Of a DNA stretch of 54,097 nucleotides, positions 7,602 to 14,883 are shown one piece after another. Within the stretch, counting starts at the first letter, position 1, and each line of letters opens with the position of its first letter. This DNA comes from CAADGU01 sp964581605 (lineage in GTDB: Bacteria > Chloroflexota > Anaerolineae > Promineifilales > Promineifilaceae). A program made the translations under genes and the position numbers. The DNA lies in contig CAZOPF010000030.1 in the NCBI GenBank assembly GCA_964581605.1, positions 1-54,097 of the forward strand, given 5' to 3'. The notes below the pieces were generated by a model, which worked only from the letters and a program-made list of their open reading frames with translations, searched no databases and was not told where the DNA came from.

Positions 7602-8765
7602 GTGCCCATGCAATTTTTTGACGCAAAGGCGCAAAGTGGCAAAGGAAGCAAAGTTAAAGAGTTGAAGATTGATCTTCGCGTCTCTTCGCGTACTTCGCGG
7701 ATCGTTACCAGCCTTTTTCTGCTGCTGCTACTACTCACCCGCCCCCCCACCCCAGTTATCGTCAGCCTTGGCCCACCGCAAACCGTCTACAGCGAACACC
7801 CTATCGTTGGCGTCCACACCCGCCTCACCGACGAGGTGGAAGAGTGGAAGATTAAACGCAGCCTGCAAATGGCGCGGCAAATGGGCGCGTCCTGGATTGT
7901 GGAATTTTTCCCCTGGGCATATTACCATGCGGCCGACGGTGGCTTTGCCTGGGGCCACCCGGACATGGTCATCAACCATGCCCACACGCAGGGGTTAAAG
8001 GTGATAGCCCGCCTGGGCCTGACGCCGGAATGGGCACGGCCGTCCAACACCCCCCTCACCTACCTGGACGAAACAGCTTATGACGATTTTGCTACATTTG
8101 CCGCCCTGTTTGCCGAACGGTATCACGGCCGTGTCACGCACATCATCATCGGCAACGAACCCAACCTCAGCTACGAGTGGGGCTACCGGCCTACTACTGC
8201 CCAGGATTATGCGAATCTGCTCAAAGTAGTCTATCCGGCCGTCAAAGCCGCCAACCCGGAAATGATTGTGCTGGCTGGCGCTCTGGCCCCTACGCTGGAA
8301 CCGGCCGGTTCACCCTGGGGACTGAATGATCTGGAATACCTGGCGCAGCTTTATGAGGCAGGCGCGGCCGACTATTTTGATGGGCTGGCCGTCCATGCCT
8401 ATGGCCTCACCTTCCCGGCTACGGCCGATCCTGCCCCAGACATCCTCAACTTTCGCCGCGTGGAACTGGTGCGCCAGGTGATGCTAGAACATGGGGACGC
8501 CAACACCAAAATTTACATCACGGAAACGGGCTGGAACGATCACCCACGCTGGACGATGGCTGTGCGTCCGGCGCAGCGCATCCAGAACACACTGGACGCC
8601 TTCGCCTACGCTGAGGAGAATTGGCCGTATGTGCAGATGATGGCGTTATGGGTCTTCCGCTTCCCGGCCCCCACGCGCAGTTTTATGGACTATTACACGC
8701 TGGTGACACCGGAATTTGTGACGAAACCGATTTACACGGCCGTGCAGAAATACACCGGTAATTGA
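7602..8765 (+). CDS. Glycoside-hydrolase-like (clan A TIM-barrel) exported protein
   Basis: Predicted secreted or membrane-anchored (beta/alpha)8 protein resembling clan GH-A families such as GH5/GH39. The acid/base candidate is Glu186 in IIIGNEPNL and the nucleophile candidate is Glu308 in IYITETGW. A hydrophobic stretch, SLFLLLLLLT, around residues 37-46 would be the signal or anchor. The GTG at 7602 (ATG at 7608) makes the first 35 residues translate a dispersed repeat (gacgcaaaggcgcaaag...). A later TTG near 7660 may be the real start. The stop TGA lies in a gtaattgg-word element and overlaps the next gene by four bases. Substrate unknown. Confidence 0.65.
   Translation: MPMQFFDAKAQSGKGSKVKELKIDLRVSSRTSRIVTSLFLLLLLLTRPPTPVIVSLGPPQTVYSEHPIVGVHTRLTDEVEEWKIKRSLQMARQMGASWIVEFFPWAYYHAADGGFAWGHPDMVINHAHTQGLKVIARLGLTPEWARPSNTPLTYLDETAYDDFATFAALFAERYHGRVTHIIIGNEPNLSYEWGYRPTTAQDYANLLKVVYPAVKAANPEMIVLAGALAPTLEPAGSPWGLNDLEYLAQLYEAGAADYFDGLAVHAYGLTFPATADPAPDILNFRRVELVRQVMLEHGDANTKIYITETGWNDHPRWTMAVRPAQRIQNTLDAFAYAEENWPYVQMMALWVFRFPAPTRSFMDYYTLVTPEFVTKPIYTAVQKYTGN
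7614..7700. repeat. gacgcaaag / cttcgcg type intergenic repeat
   Basis: A G/A-rich half (gacgcaaaggcgcaaag) is followed by a C/T-rich half (cttcgcgtctcttcgcgt). The same arrangement recurs at 21672-21806, and a fragment near 32378. Here it overlaps the 5' end of the glycoside-hydrolase-like reading frame, which casts doubt on that gene's start. Confidence 0.6.
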
Positions 8766-8789
8766 GTAATTGGGTAATTGGGAATTTGG
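8757..8789. repeat. Tandem gtaattgg-word element
   Basis: Four degenerate copies of the 8-base word spanning the stop of the upstream gene and the start of the next. The upstream TGA and the candidate TTG start at 8762 both lie inside it. Confidence 0.55.
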
Positions 8790-9547
8790 ATCGTTTCAGA
8801 GTTATAAGTTTAATTCTGTTGACTTTGTTGGTGGCCTGCCGCAGCCAGAATGATGCCTGGCCGCGTATTCAGGAAACAGGCATTCTCAAAGTGGGATTGG
8901 ACCCCACCTACCCGCCTTTTGAAGCGGCGGATGCGAACGGTGTTTTGGGCCTGGATGTTGATCTGGCAAATGCGTTGGCCGCTGATCTGGGTTTGCAAAC
9001 AGAGTTTGTTTTGTTTGGTTATGATGGCCTGTATGATGCGCTGGCAACCGGGCAGGTGGATGTGTTGATCTCCGCCCTGGTCATCGCCCCGGAGCGCACC
9101 AAAGATTTTGCCTACAGCGAACCTTATTTTAATGCCGGTGAAATTTTGATTGTGCGCCAGGAGGAAACGGAGATTGCGAGCATGGAAGATTTACACGGCC
9201 GTACCCTCTCCGTCGAATTAGGCGCATTGGGGCATGTAGAAGCCATTGCCTGGGCCGAAAAACTGGATGATCTCACTGTTGTTCCTTACCCAACGGCCGA
9301 TGAAGCAATGACGGCCGTAGCCGTTGGCCAGGCCGACGCCGCCCTGGTAGACGCGATCAGCGGCCGGTTATTCCTGAAAGGGAACCCCGGACTGAAACGC
9401 ACGGCCGTGCCCGTGACAGTAGAACCATTTGCCATCGTCACCCGTATAGGCGACCATCGTTTATTAAATGAACTCAATGACAGTCTGGCACAACTACAAA
9501 CCACTGGCAAACTAGATGAAATTGTTAATCACTGGTTGGGTGAATAA
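8762..9547 (+). CDS. ABC-type solute-binding lipoprotein (family 3, amino-acid-like)
   Basis: Extracytoplasmic binding protein of the bacterial extracellular solute-binding family 3. A lipoprotein signal ends in LLTLLVAC, with Cys as lipidation site. The mature part begins ILKVGLDPTYPPFE and has LDVDLANALA, GQVDVLISALVIAPERTKDFAYSEPYF and late GQADAALVDA, all typical of amino-acid or polar-ligand receptors. No ATG is available. TTG at 8762 overlaps the previous stop as TTGA, and TTG at 8786 gives a more usual signal peptide. No permease or ATPase follows, so it is an orphan receptor or serves a remote transporter. Confidence 0.75.
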   Translation: MSNWVIGNLDRFRVISLILLTLLVACRSQNDAWPRIQETGILKVGLDPTYPPFEAADANGVLGLDVDLANALAADLGLQTEFVLFGYDGLYDALATGQVDVLISALVIAPERTKDFAYSEPYFNAGEILIVRQEETEIASMEDLHGRTLSVELGALGHVEAIAWAEKLDDLTVVPYPTADEAMTAVAVGQADAALVDAISGRLFLKGNPGLKRTAVPVTVEPFAIVTRIGDHRLLNELNDSLAQLQTTGKLDEIVNHWLGE

Positions 9548-9552
9548 CCACG

Positions 9553-9747
9553 ATGCAAAAAGTTCTGGGTACCGCGTTGATTATTGGCGGGTTTTTAGTG
9601 GGCGGGATCATCATTTGGTTGATGTGGTTATATGCAAGCGAAGGGTTGTTGGCGGGAGGCACGGCCGTGATTGGCGCTCTATTTGGCCTGCTCTTACTGG
9701 CAGCACCCCAACTGGTTCTCGGTATTTACTTGCTTTACAAAAGGTGA
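9553..9747 (+). CDS. Small membrane protein, two transmembrane segments
   Basis: A 64-residue protein that is almost wholly hydrophobic. Segments at about residues 6-28 and 34-60 are separated by a short glycine-containing loop, and it ends in YKR. It starts five bases after the binding-protein stop, so it is probably co-transcribed. No family is recognised. Confidence 0.5.
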   Translation: MQKVLGTALIIGGFLVGGIIIWLMWLYASEGLLAGGTAVIGALFGLLLLAAPQLVLGIYLLYKR

Positions 9748-9753
9748 GACGAA

Positions 9754-9812
9754 AATCAAAGATTTCGCAGATTACGCAGATAAAATCAGCGTGATCTGCC
9801 AAATCTTTGATT
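9754..9812. repeat. Intergenic inverted repeat, 19-bp arms
   Basis: 9754-9772 pairs with 9794-9812 with one mismatch. The left arm runs into tandem gcagatta-like words. It may terminate the upstream operon; no T-run is present. Confidence 0.6.
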
Positions 9813-9828
9813 ATTTTCAAGGCAGGTA

Positions 9829-9837
9829 TGTTATACT
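9829..9837 (+). promoter_or_regulatory. Extended -10 promoter candidate
   Basis: TGTTATACT gives a TG extension one base before TATACT (9832-9837). It lies about 57 bases before the coiled-coil/SPFH gene pair. The -35 (TTGATT) is at a long spacing of 19 bases. Confidence 0.45.
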
Positions 9838-9893
9838 CACGCCTATCTGGATGACCACTAAATAGGCATTAAAATCCCACATAGGAGGACATT

Positions 9894-10436
9894 ATGAAAG
9901 AAGGTCAGGTTCCCGATTTGTATGACAAAATTCAAGGCGAATCCACTGGCCTGGGCAAGTTGTTAGAAAAAATCCCCGGCCTCTCTGGATACATGGAAAA
10001 AGGGCGGCGGCGCGAAGCCGACCAACTATTGCGCGAAACTATCTCCACCCGCCTGGAACAATCCCGCGTCCAGTTGGGCAGCATCCAGGCCGAACTGAGC
10101 CGCGACATCATCAAGGCCATGGATCATGCCGAACCGTTGGGACGGGTAGACACCGGTTTGCGCGGCCTGGCCGGCAAAATTAAAGACGCGCCCCAGGGAT
10201 ACGCCGGTTTTTTTGACGCCGTTAAAGTCAAAGAAGACGACCTGGCCCGCATTTACGCCTTTGACGAAAACATGCTCAATGCGGCCGACCAGATTCAGGC
10301 CGATATAGATGCCCTGGCCAAAGCGGTGCGTGACAATGGCGATATTGGCGGCGCCATTCGTGTACTCGATGGCAACATCCAGGCAGCCAACCGCAACTGG
10401 GCCGGCCGGGATGAAGTGATTATGGGGATTGGGTAA
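9894..10436 (+). CDS. Uncharacterised helical protein upstream of SPFH gene
   Basis: A 180-residue hydrophilic protein, predicted nearly all alpha-helix. Charged heptad-like stretches occur around residues 35-75 (GRRREADQLLRETISTRLEQ) and again in the C-terminal half, with no signal peptide or membrane segment. I do not recognise the family. AGGAGG lies seven bases before ATG. It is followed by a palindromic element and then the SPFH gene on the same strand; the pair is probably one operon, so it may be a partner or cargo of the SPFH scaffold. Confidence 0.6.
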   Translation: MKEGQVPDLYDKIQGESTGLGKLLEKIPGLSGYMEKGRRREADQLLRETISTRLEQSRVQLGSIQAELSRDIIKAMDHAEPLGRVDTGLRGLAGKIKDAPQGYAGFFDAVKVKEDDLARIYAFDENMLNAADQIQADIDALAKAVRDNGDIGGAIRVLDGNIQAANRNWAGRDEVIMGIG

Positions 10437-10440
10437 TAAT

Positions 10441-10496
10441 GTAATTGAGTAATTGAGTAATCAGGTAATTACCCAATTACTCAATTACCCAATTAC
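10441..10496. repeat. Near-palindromic gtaattga/gtaattgg element
   Basis: 56 bases that fold back on themselves around a central GGTAATTACC, built from tandem 8-base words. It begins right after the stop codon (TAA, in ATTGGGTAATAATG) of the helical-protein gene and ends 20 bases before the SPFH ATG. Confidence 0.75.
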
Positions 10497-10515
10497 CTTT
10501 CTTAGGAGAGAAATC

Positions 10516-11577
10516 ATGGCAAAAGTATTTGATCGCGTAGCTGTGGAATCATGGCTCATGGATGAAATTGTGCAGAAGTTTCCCAAAGGTGGCCTGGGCG
10601 ATATTAAGTTAGGCTCACCTTTGATTGTGAATCCGGGGGAAACGGCCGTGTTCGTTCGCCAGGGTGAAGCCTTAGGCACATTCACCCCCGGCACCCACGT
10701 CCTCACCACCAACAGCATTCCCTTCCTCTCCAACATGCTGGAAAGGGGGTTGTTTGGCGGCAAAAACGTCTTTACGGCCGATGTCTACTTCCTCAAAACC
10801 ACCGACCTGACCCTCAAATGGGGCACCTCCTCCCCCATCATCATCGAACATCTCAACCGGCCGCCGGGGGCCAGCGCGGTCGTTGGCAATGGCACCTACG
10901 TCGTCAAAGTCAAAGACCCCTGGCGCTTCCTCAACGCCTTCGACGCCTTCCGCGACAGTGTGCGCCAGCCGCAACTGAAAGAGCGTCTTGACCCGATGAT
11001 GGGCATTATGATGCAAGACAAAATCAGCGAACTGGCCCAGGCCAAAAACCTCGGCCCGGCGCAGCTACAATCCTTCAGCCAGGATATGAACGAGCTACTC
11101 GTTGGTCTCTTGCAGCAAGATTTTGACGCGGTTGGCCTAAATCTGGTAGATTTCAACATTCGCATGGGGCTGCACCCCAAATCATTGGAAGTGGTCACCA
11201 ACATGGGCTATGGCACCAGCTACACCCAAAAGCAGCAGGCCGACGCTTTTGTAGCCGCCGCCCAAAACCCGGCCGGCGGGCAAATGGGCGAAATGGGCAT
11301 GGCCGCTATGGGCATGGCCGCCATGCAAAATCTGCAAAATCAACAGATGATGCAGCAGCAACAGGCCATGCAGCAGCCGGCCGCCCCACAAGCCGCGCCA
11401 GCAGCCCCAGCCGGTGGCGCGTCAGATGTGATGACGCCGCAGCAGGTGGCCGATATTTTGAAGGTGTCGCCAGAGGATGTGATGGCGGCGATTGAAGCAG
11501 GCGACTTAAAAGCCCGCAAAATCGGCAGCGCCTACCGCATCAGCAAGGCCGCGCTGGATGAGTTTTTAGCTGGATAG
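10516..11577 (+). CDS. SPFH-domain protein with C-terminal helix-turn-helix
   Basis: A 353-residue protein. Residues about 30-230 look like the YdjI/virion-core type SPFH domain (VNPGETAVFVRQGEALGTF, then GGKNVFTADVYFLKTTDLTLKWGT). A low-complexity Met/Gln/Ala/Pro linker follows (about 265-305). The last 48 residues match an excisionase/MerR-type helix-turn-helix (TPQQVADILKVSPEDV, KIGSAYRISKAALDEFL). In related bacterial proteins the tail is usually a zinc ribbon or SHOCT domain, so the helix-turn-helix is notable and may bind DNA or act as a protein adaptor. ATG 10516 follows TTAGGAGAG. Confidence 0.75.
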   Translation: MAKVFDRVAVESWLMDEIVQKFPKGGLGDIKLGSPLIVNPGETAVFVRQGEALGTFTPGTHVLTTNSIPFLSNMLERGLFGGKNVFTADVYFLKTTDLTLKWGTSSPIIIEHLNRPPGASAVVGNGTYVVKVKDPWRFLNAFDAFRDSVRQPQLKERLDPMMGIMMQDKISELAQAKNLGPAQLQSFSQDMNELLVGLLQQDFDAVGLNLVDFNIRMGLHPKSLEVVTNMGYGTSYTQKQQADAFVAAAQNPAGGQMGEMGMAAMGMAAMQNLQNQQMMQQQQAMQQPAAPQAAPAAPAGGASDVMTPQQVADILKVSPEDVMAAIEAGDLKARKIGSAYRISKAALDEFLAG

Positions 11578-11587
11578 AATTGTAGTA

Positions 11588-11621
11588 ATAGAGTCAAACG
11601 GCTTAAGCCGTTTGACTCTAT
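11588..11621. promoter_or_regulatory. Perfect 34-bp palindrome
   Basis: The sequence around AAACGGCTTAAGCCGTTT reads the same on both strands over 34 bases. It lies 11 bases after the SPFH stop and 21 before the lipoprotein ATG. As RNA it forms a near loop-less stem. It could be a factor-independent terminator, although no T-run follows, or an operator for a dimeric regulator. Confidence 0.6.
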
Positions 11622-11641
11622 ATCACCTTATCCCCTCCCCC

Positions 11642-12487
11642 ATGAAACAGTTTGTATTGTTGATTACGGCCGTGTGTTGGCTGGCTGGTTGCATGGGCCG
11701 GCCTCAAACACCAGACACGGAACGTAGTGTATCAACGGCTCAAATTCAGCGTCTGAATTTTGATTACACGGCCGGAACCCCTCGTGTCTCGTTTGCCATT
11801 TTCGATGGGACGGAGCCATTGACGGGCATTGCTGATGTGCAAGTAACGGCCGAATTGGTTGATGACGAGAACGGCAAAACAGGCGAACAGGTTATGGCCG
11901 TGCCGTATACCGACTATGAAATACCTTATTGGGTTATCACACCAGCTCTCTCAACGCCGGGCATTTGGGGACTGACGGCCGCTATCACGCTGGAAAATGG
12001 GGAAGTGATCACTTCTCAATTCCTGGTAGATGTGGCGAGCCAGAGCAGTTCCGTGTCTGTTGGCGCGGCCGCGCCACCCAGCCAAAACCGCACGCTGGCT
12101 ACCGAACCGGATTTGCACAAACTCAGTTCTGGTAACGACCCCAACCCGGCATTTTACCAGACAACCATTGCTCAGGCGGTGCAATCGGGCAAACCAACGG
12201 TGGTGGCCTTTGCCACACCAGGATTGTGCCAGACAAAATGGTGTACGCCGGTGCTGGAAAGCGTGGAAGCAGTTTACGGCGAGGTGGGAGAGCAAGCCAA
12301 TTTTATCCATGTGGAAGTATATGATGATTTTCAAAATTTAACGCTGGTGCCGCAAATGGCTGAGTGGGGATTGCAGACAGAACCGTGGGTCTTTGTGCTG
12401 GATGGCAACGGCCGTGTGACGGCTCGTTTTGAGGGCCCGGTGTCGCCCCGCGAGTTAAGTCTGGCAGTGGAATCATTGCTGCCATGA
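11642..12487 (+). CDS. Thioredoxin-fold lipoprotein
   Basis: A 281-residue exported lipoprotein. The signal peptide ends in CWLAGC with lipobox Cys around residue 17. An N-terminal beta-rich region follows (about 40-140), then a thioredoxin-like domain with FATPGLCQTKWCTPV. Its cysteines are spaced CX4C rather than the CXXC of thioredoxin or CXXXC of Sco proteins; similar motifs occur in actinobacterial and chloroflexal lipoproteins. The next gene is a CopC-like protein, overlapping as ATGA, so a role in copper delivery or extracytoplasmic thiol chemistry is plausible. No Shine-Dalgarno precedes the ATG. Confidence 0.65.
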   Translation: MKQFVLLITAVCWLAGCMGRPQTPDTERSVSTAQIQRLNFDYTAGTPRVSFAIFDGTEPLTGIADVQVTAELVDDENGKTGEQVMAVPYTDYEIPYWVITPALSTPGIWGLTAAITLENGEVITSQFLVDVASQSSSVSVGAAAPPSQNRTLATEPDLHKLSSGNDPNPAFYQTTIAQAVQSGKPTVVAFATPGLCQTKWCTPVLESVEAVYGEVGEQANFIHVEVYDDFQNLTLVPQMAEWGLQTEPWVFVLDGNGRVTARFEGPVSPRELSLAVESLLP

Positions 12488-12963
12488 AAACGGCCGCTAT
12501 GGTCTGGGGAGTGTGCCTGGTAGGGCTGCTGCTTTATACGGCCGCCGCTCATGCCCACGCTGACTTGCTAACGGCCGTGCCTGCTCCTGGCAGCCATATC
12601 ACCTACCCCCTGAGCGAAATCCGCCTTACTTTCAGCGAACCCATAACGCCGAACAGTACCATCCTTCTTTTCAGCGAGAGTTTCGAGCCAGTTGCCAACC
12701 TGACAGCCCAGGTTACTGAATCCGACCCGCATACATTAAGCGCGGCTATCCCTTCGCTCAGGCCAGGCAACTATACAGTTCAGTGGACGGCCGTGTCGAC
12801 TGATGGACACACAACCAGCGGGAGTTATACCTTTGGCCTGGCTTCTTCTAGCCTGGCCTCCTCGCTACTCTGGCAAGTTGCCGTCACTTTGGTGTTCATC
12901 AGCTTATTTGTGATATTCTGGCGACGGACACATCAGGGGGCGCATAATCGGAGGAAGATATGA
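12484..12963 (+). CDS. CopC-domain copper-resistance-like protein
   Basis: A 159-residue exported protein: a signal peptide to about residue 23, then HAHADLLTAVPAPGSHI. This gives the CopC arrangement of an N-terminal His beside the cleavage site, followed by IRLTFSEPI and TDGHTTSGSYTFGL, the conserved late His region. A single C-terminal membrane helix (about 128-148) anchors it, with a basic tail. CopC binds Cu(II) outside the membrane and often partners CopD, which is absent here. ATGA overlaps on both sides join it to the thioredoxin lipoprotein and to pcp. Confidence 0.75.
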   Translation: MKTAAMVWGVCLVGLLLYTAAAHAHADLLTAVPAPGSHITYPLSEIRLTFSEPITPNSTILLFSESFEPVANLTAQVTESDPHTLSAAIPSLRPGNYTVQWTAVSTDGHTTSGSYTFGLASSSLASSLLWQVAVTLVFISLFVIFWRRTHQGAHNRRKI

Positions 12964-13583
12964 AACTGTTGCTTACCGGTTTTGAACCATTTGGCGGTAA
13001 CCAGATTAACCCCTCGGCAGAAGTTGTTTACCGGCTGGCAGAAGCAGAATTCGATGGTGTTGAGGTCATTACAGTCATTTTGCCAGTGGAGCGGTTTGCC
13101 GGGCCCGATACGTTGATTCGTACCTATATTTCAGCCCAACCGGATGTGGTTTTATCATTAGGTGAGGGGAGTAGCCTTACGGCCGTGACTGTGGAACGGG
13201 TAGCTATCAATCTGCTTGACTTCTCCATTTCCGATAATGGCGGCCATCTGGTAACAGACAAGCCGATTATTGCCGATGGCCCGGCCGCCTGTTTGGCCAC
13301 CCTGCCCACACGTCAAATTGTTAATACGCTTACAGAAACAGGCATCCCCGCCCAGTTATCTTATTCGGCCGGGACATTTTTATGCAATCAAGTGATGTAC
13401 GAGATGCTGTGCTACATTCACAAACACCAATTGCACACACCGGCTGGCTTTATTCACCTGCCCCTATTACCCCAACAAACGGCCGGAAAACGGCCGCTCC
13501 CACCTTCTATGAGTCTGGAGATGATGGTGATGGGAATCACGGCCGTCATCCACACCATCCACCAGTGGTATGCGCCCCATTAG
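12960..13583 (+). CDS. pcp: Pyrrolidone-carboxylate (pyroglutamyl) peptidase, family C15
   Basis: Cytoplasmic cysteine peptidase removing N-terminal pyroglutamate. It opens LLTGFEPFGGNQINPS as the family does. The triad is present: Glu79 in VERVAINL, Cys142 in SAGTFLCNQVMY and His166 in GFIHLPLLP. Length 207 residues against a usual 200-220. It overlaps copC as ATGA, so it is third in that operon, although no functional link to copper is obvious. It converges on the VOC gene seven bases away. Confidence 0.9.
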   Translation: MKLLLTGFEPFGGNQINPSAEVVYRLAEAEFDGVEVITVILPVERFAGPDTLIRTYISAQPDVVLSLGEGSSLTAVTVERVAINLLDFSISDNGGHLVTDKPIIADGPAACLATLPTRQIVNTLTETGIPAQLSYSAGTFLCNQVMYEMLCYIHKHQLHTPAGFIHLPLLPQQTAGKRPLPPSMSLEMMVMGITAVIHTIHQWYAPH

Positions 13584-13590
13584 GGAACAT

Positions 13591-14190
13591 TCAAAGAGTT
13601 ACCGGAACTTTGTATGGGTTTTGGGGGGTGCGGTCGGCCGAAAGGGAGCGGGTAGTCTGTTGGGTGAGCATTTCAATGGCATCGGCCAGATGCACGTCAC
13701 CAATAGCATAATCGCCCCGCTCTGTACGCAGTTGATGGGCTTCAAACAGGACCTCTGCATGGGTAATACCAACAGGCGGTTCAAACTTGTAACAGGCCAA
13801 CTCTAACAACTGCCCCAGAGGATCACGGAAATAAATGGAATACATAAATCCTCGATCTACTTCACCTGAGTTGCGGATGCCCCGCTCATCCAGCCGGGTT
13901 TTTACCTGCGTGTAGGTGGCGCGGGAAACGGTGAAGGCAATATGGTGCAAATTGCCAATCCCTTCCGGGTTGGGTGAGGGATCAACTGGGCGGTCTTCAC
14001 GGGTGAAAACGGTAATGAGACGGCCGTCACCCGGATCAAAGTAAAGATGGCTTTCGGCCGCCACATCCAGGTTTGGCTGCTCAAAAACAAACGGCATCCC
14101 CAACACCCCTTCCCAAAAATCAATAGACGTTTGGCGGTCAGCCCCAATCAACGTGATATGATGAACACCTTGTGTTTGAATTTTTTGCAT
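13591..14190 (-). CDS. VOC-superfamily (glyoxalase/extradiol dioxygenase) protein
   Basis: A 199-residue protein with two beta-alpha-beta-beta-beta modules. Module one starts GVHHITLIGAD and module two NLHHIAFTV. Metal-ligand candidates are His in each module start and Glu in QLLELACYKF. The C-terminal 45 residues form a helical extension. ATG 14190 follows GGAGGT with four bases between. It is the last gene of a minus-strand set with an esterase and a longer VOC dioxygenase, an arrangement like the methylhydroquinone-resistance genes of Bacillus. Confidence 0.7.
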   Translation of the reverse strand: MQKIQTQGVHHITLIGADRQTSIDFWEGVLGMPFVFEQPNLDVAAESHLYFDPGDGRLITVFTREDRPVDPSPNPEGIGNLHHIAFTVSRATYTQVKTRLDERGIRNSGEVDRGFMYSIYFRDPLGQLLELACYKFEPPVGITHAEVLFEAHQLRTERGDYAIGDVHLADAIEMLTQQTTRSLSADRTPQNPYKVPVTL

Positions 14191-14217
14191 GATTACCTCC
14201 ATTAGCCACGAGTAGTA

Positions 14218-14883
14218 TCAAAGCACCTGTACCTCAATGCTGCTCACAATCCGTTTGGCCTGATTTATCTCATCCTGAATAATGGTATGCCCCATGTTGG
14301 GGTAAATTTTGGTTATGACCTGCGCACCCAACGTAGTAAAGACAACGGCCGTTTCCTCCACCCGTTCCCGTGGAATATGCGTATCCACATCACTACATCC
14401 CAAAAAAATGGGCATCCCGGCCAGAGAACCACCATAATTGCGCGGCGTTCCCGGCGGCCCAATCAGGCCACCGCTAAATACCAGCAACCCACCATAGCGC
14501 CGGGCGTGCCGGGCAACAAACTCAGAAGCCAGACACGCCCCCTGCGAAAATCCCCCGAATACAATCCGCTCCGCCAGAATCCCGGCCGCCTCAACCTCAT
14601 CTACCAAATCTGCAATGACCCGTAAGCTGGAAGACAGCCCTGGCTCATTTTGGGCAACAGGCATGAGAAAGCTAAATGGATACCAGCTGTTCCCGGCAGC
14701 CTGCGGTGCCAGGTAAGCAAAGTCAGGATGGGGCAGCAGATTTGCCAGATCCAGAATACCGCCAGCATCCCCGCCCCGGCCGTGCAGCAATATCATAGCC
14801 GCCCGCGCCTCATGCAATGGTTTACCGGCCGTCCGCACCGGCTGCCCCTGATGCGGCCCTGTGGGAGAAATGTCAGACATCAT
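14218..14883 (-). CDS. Phospholipase/carboxylesterase family alpha/beta hydrolase (MhqD-like)
   Basis: Serine hydrolase of 221 residues. Oxyanion region LLHGRGGDAGG, nucleophile Ser113 in GGFSQGACLA, acid in CSDVDTHIP and His in MGHTI make a complete triad. It belongs to the group that includes Bacillus MhqD. The upstream neighbour, overlapping by 11 bases, is an MhqO/MhqE-like dioxygenase, so the pair may detoxify quinones or hydroquinones. ATG 14883 or 14880 may be used. Confidence 0.78.
   Translation of the reverse strand: MMSDISPTGPHQGQPVRTAGKPLHEARAAMILLHGRGGDAGGILDLANLLPHPDFAYLAPQAAGNSWYPFSFLMPVAQNEPGLSSSLRVIADLVDEVEAAGILAERIVFGGFSQGACLASEFVARHARRYGGLLVFSGGLIGPPGTPRNYGGSLAGMPIFLGCSDVDTHIPRERVEETAVVFTTLGAQVITKIYPNMGHTIIQDEINQAKRIVSSIEVQVL

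Noticed and set aside
11588..11621. Standard rho-independent terminator
   Set aside because: The stem has practically no loop and no T-run on either strand, so it is kept as a palindrome of uncertain role.
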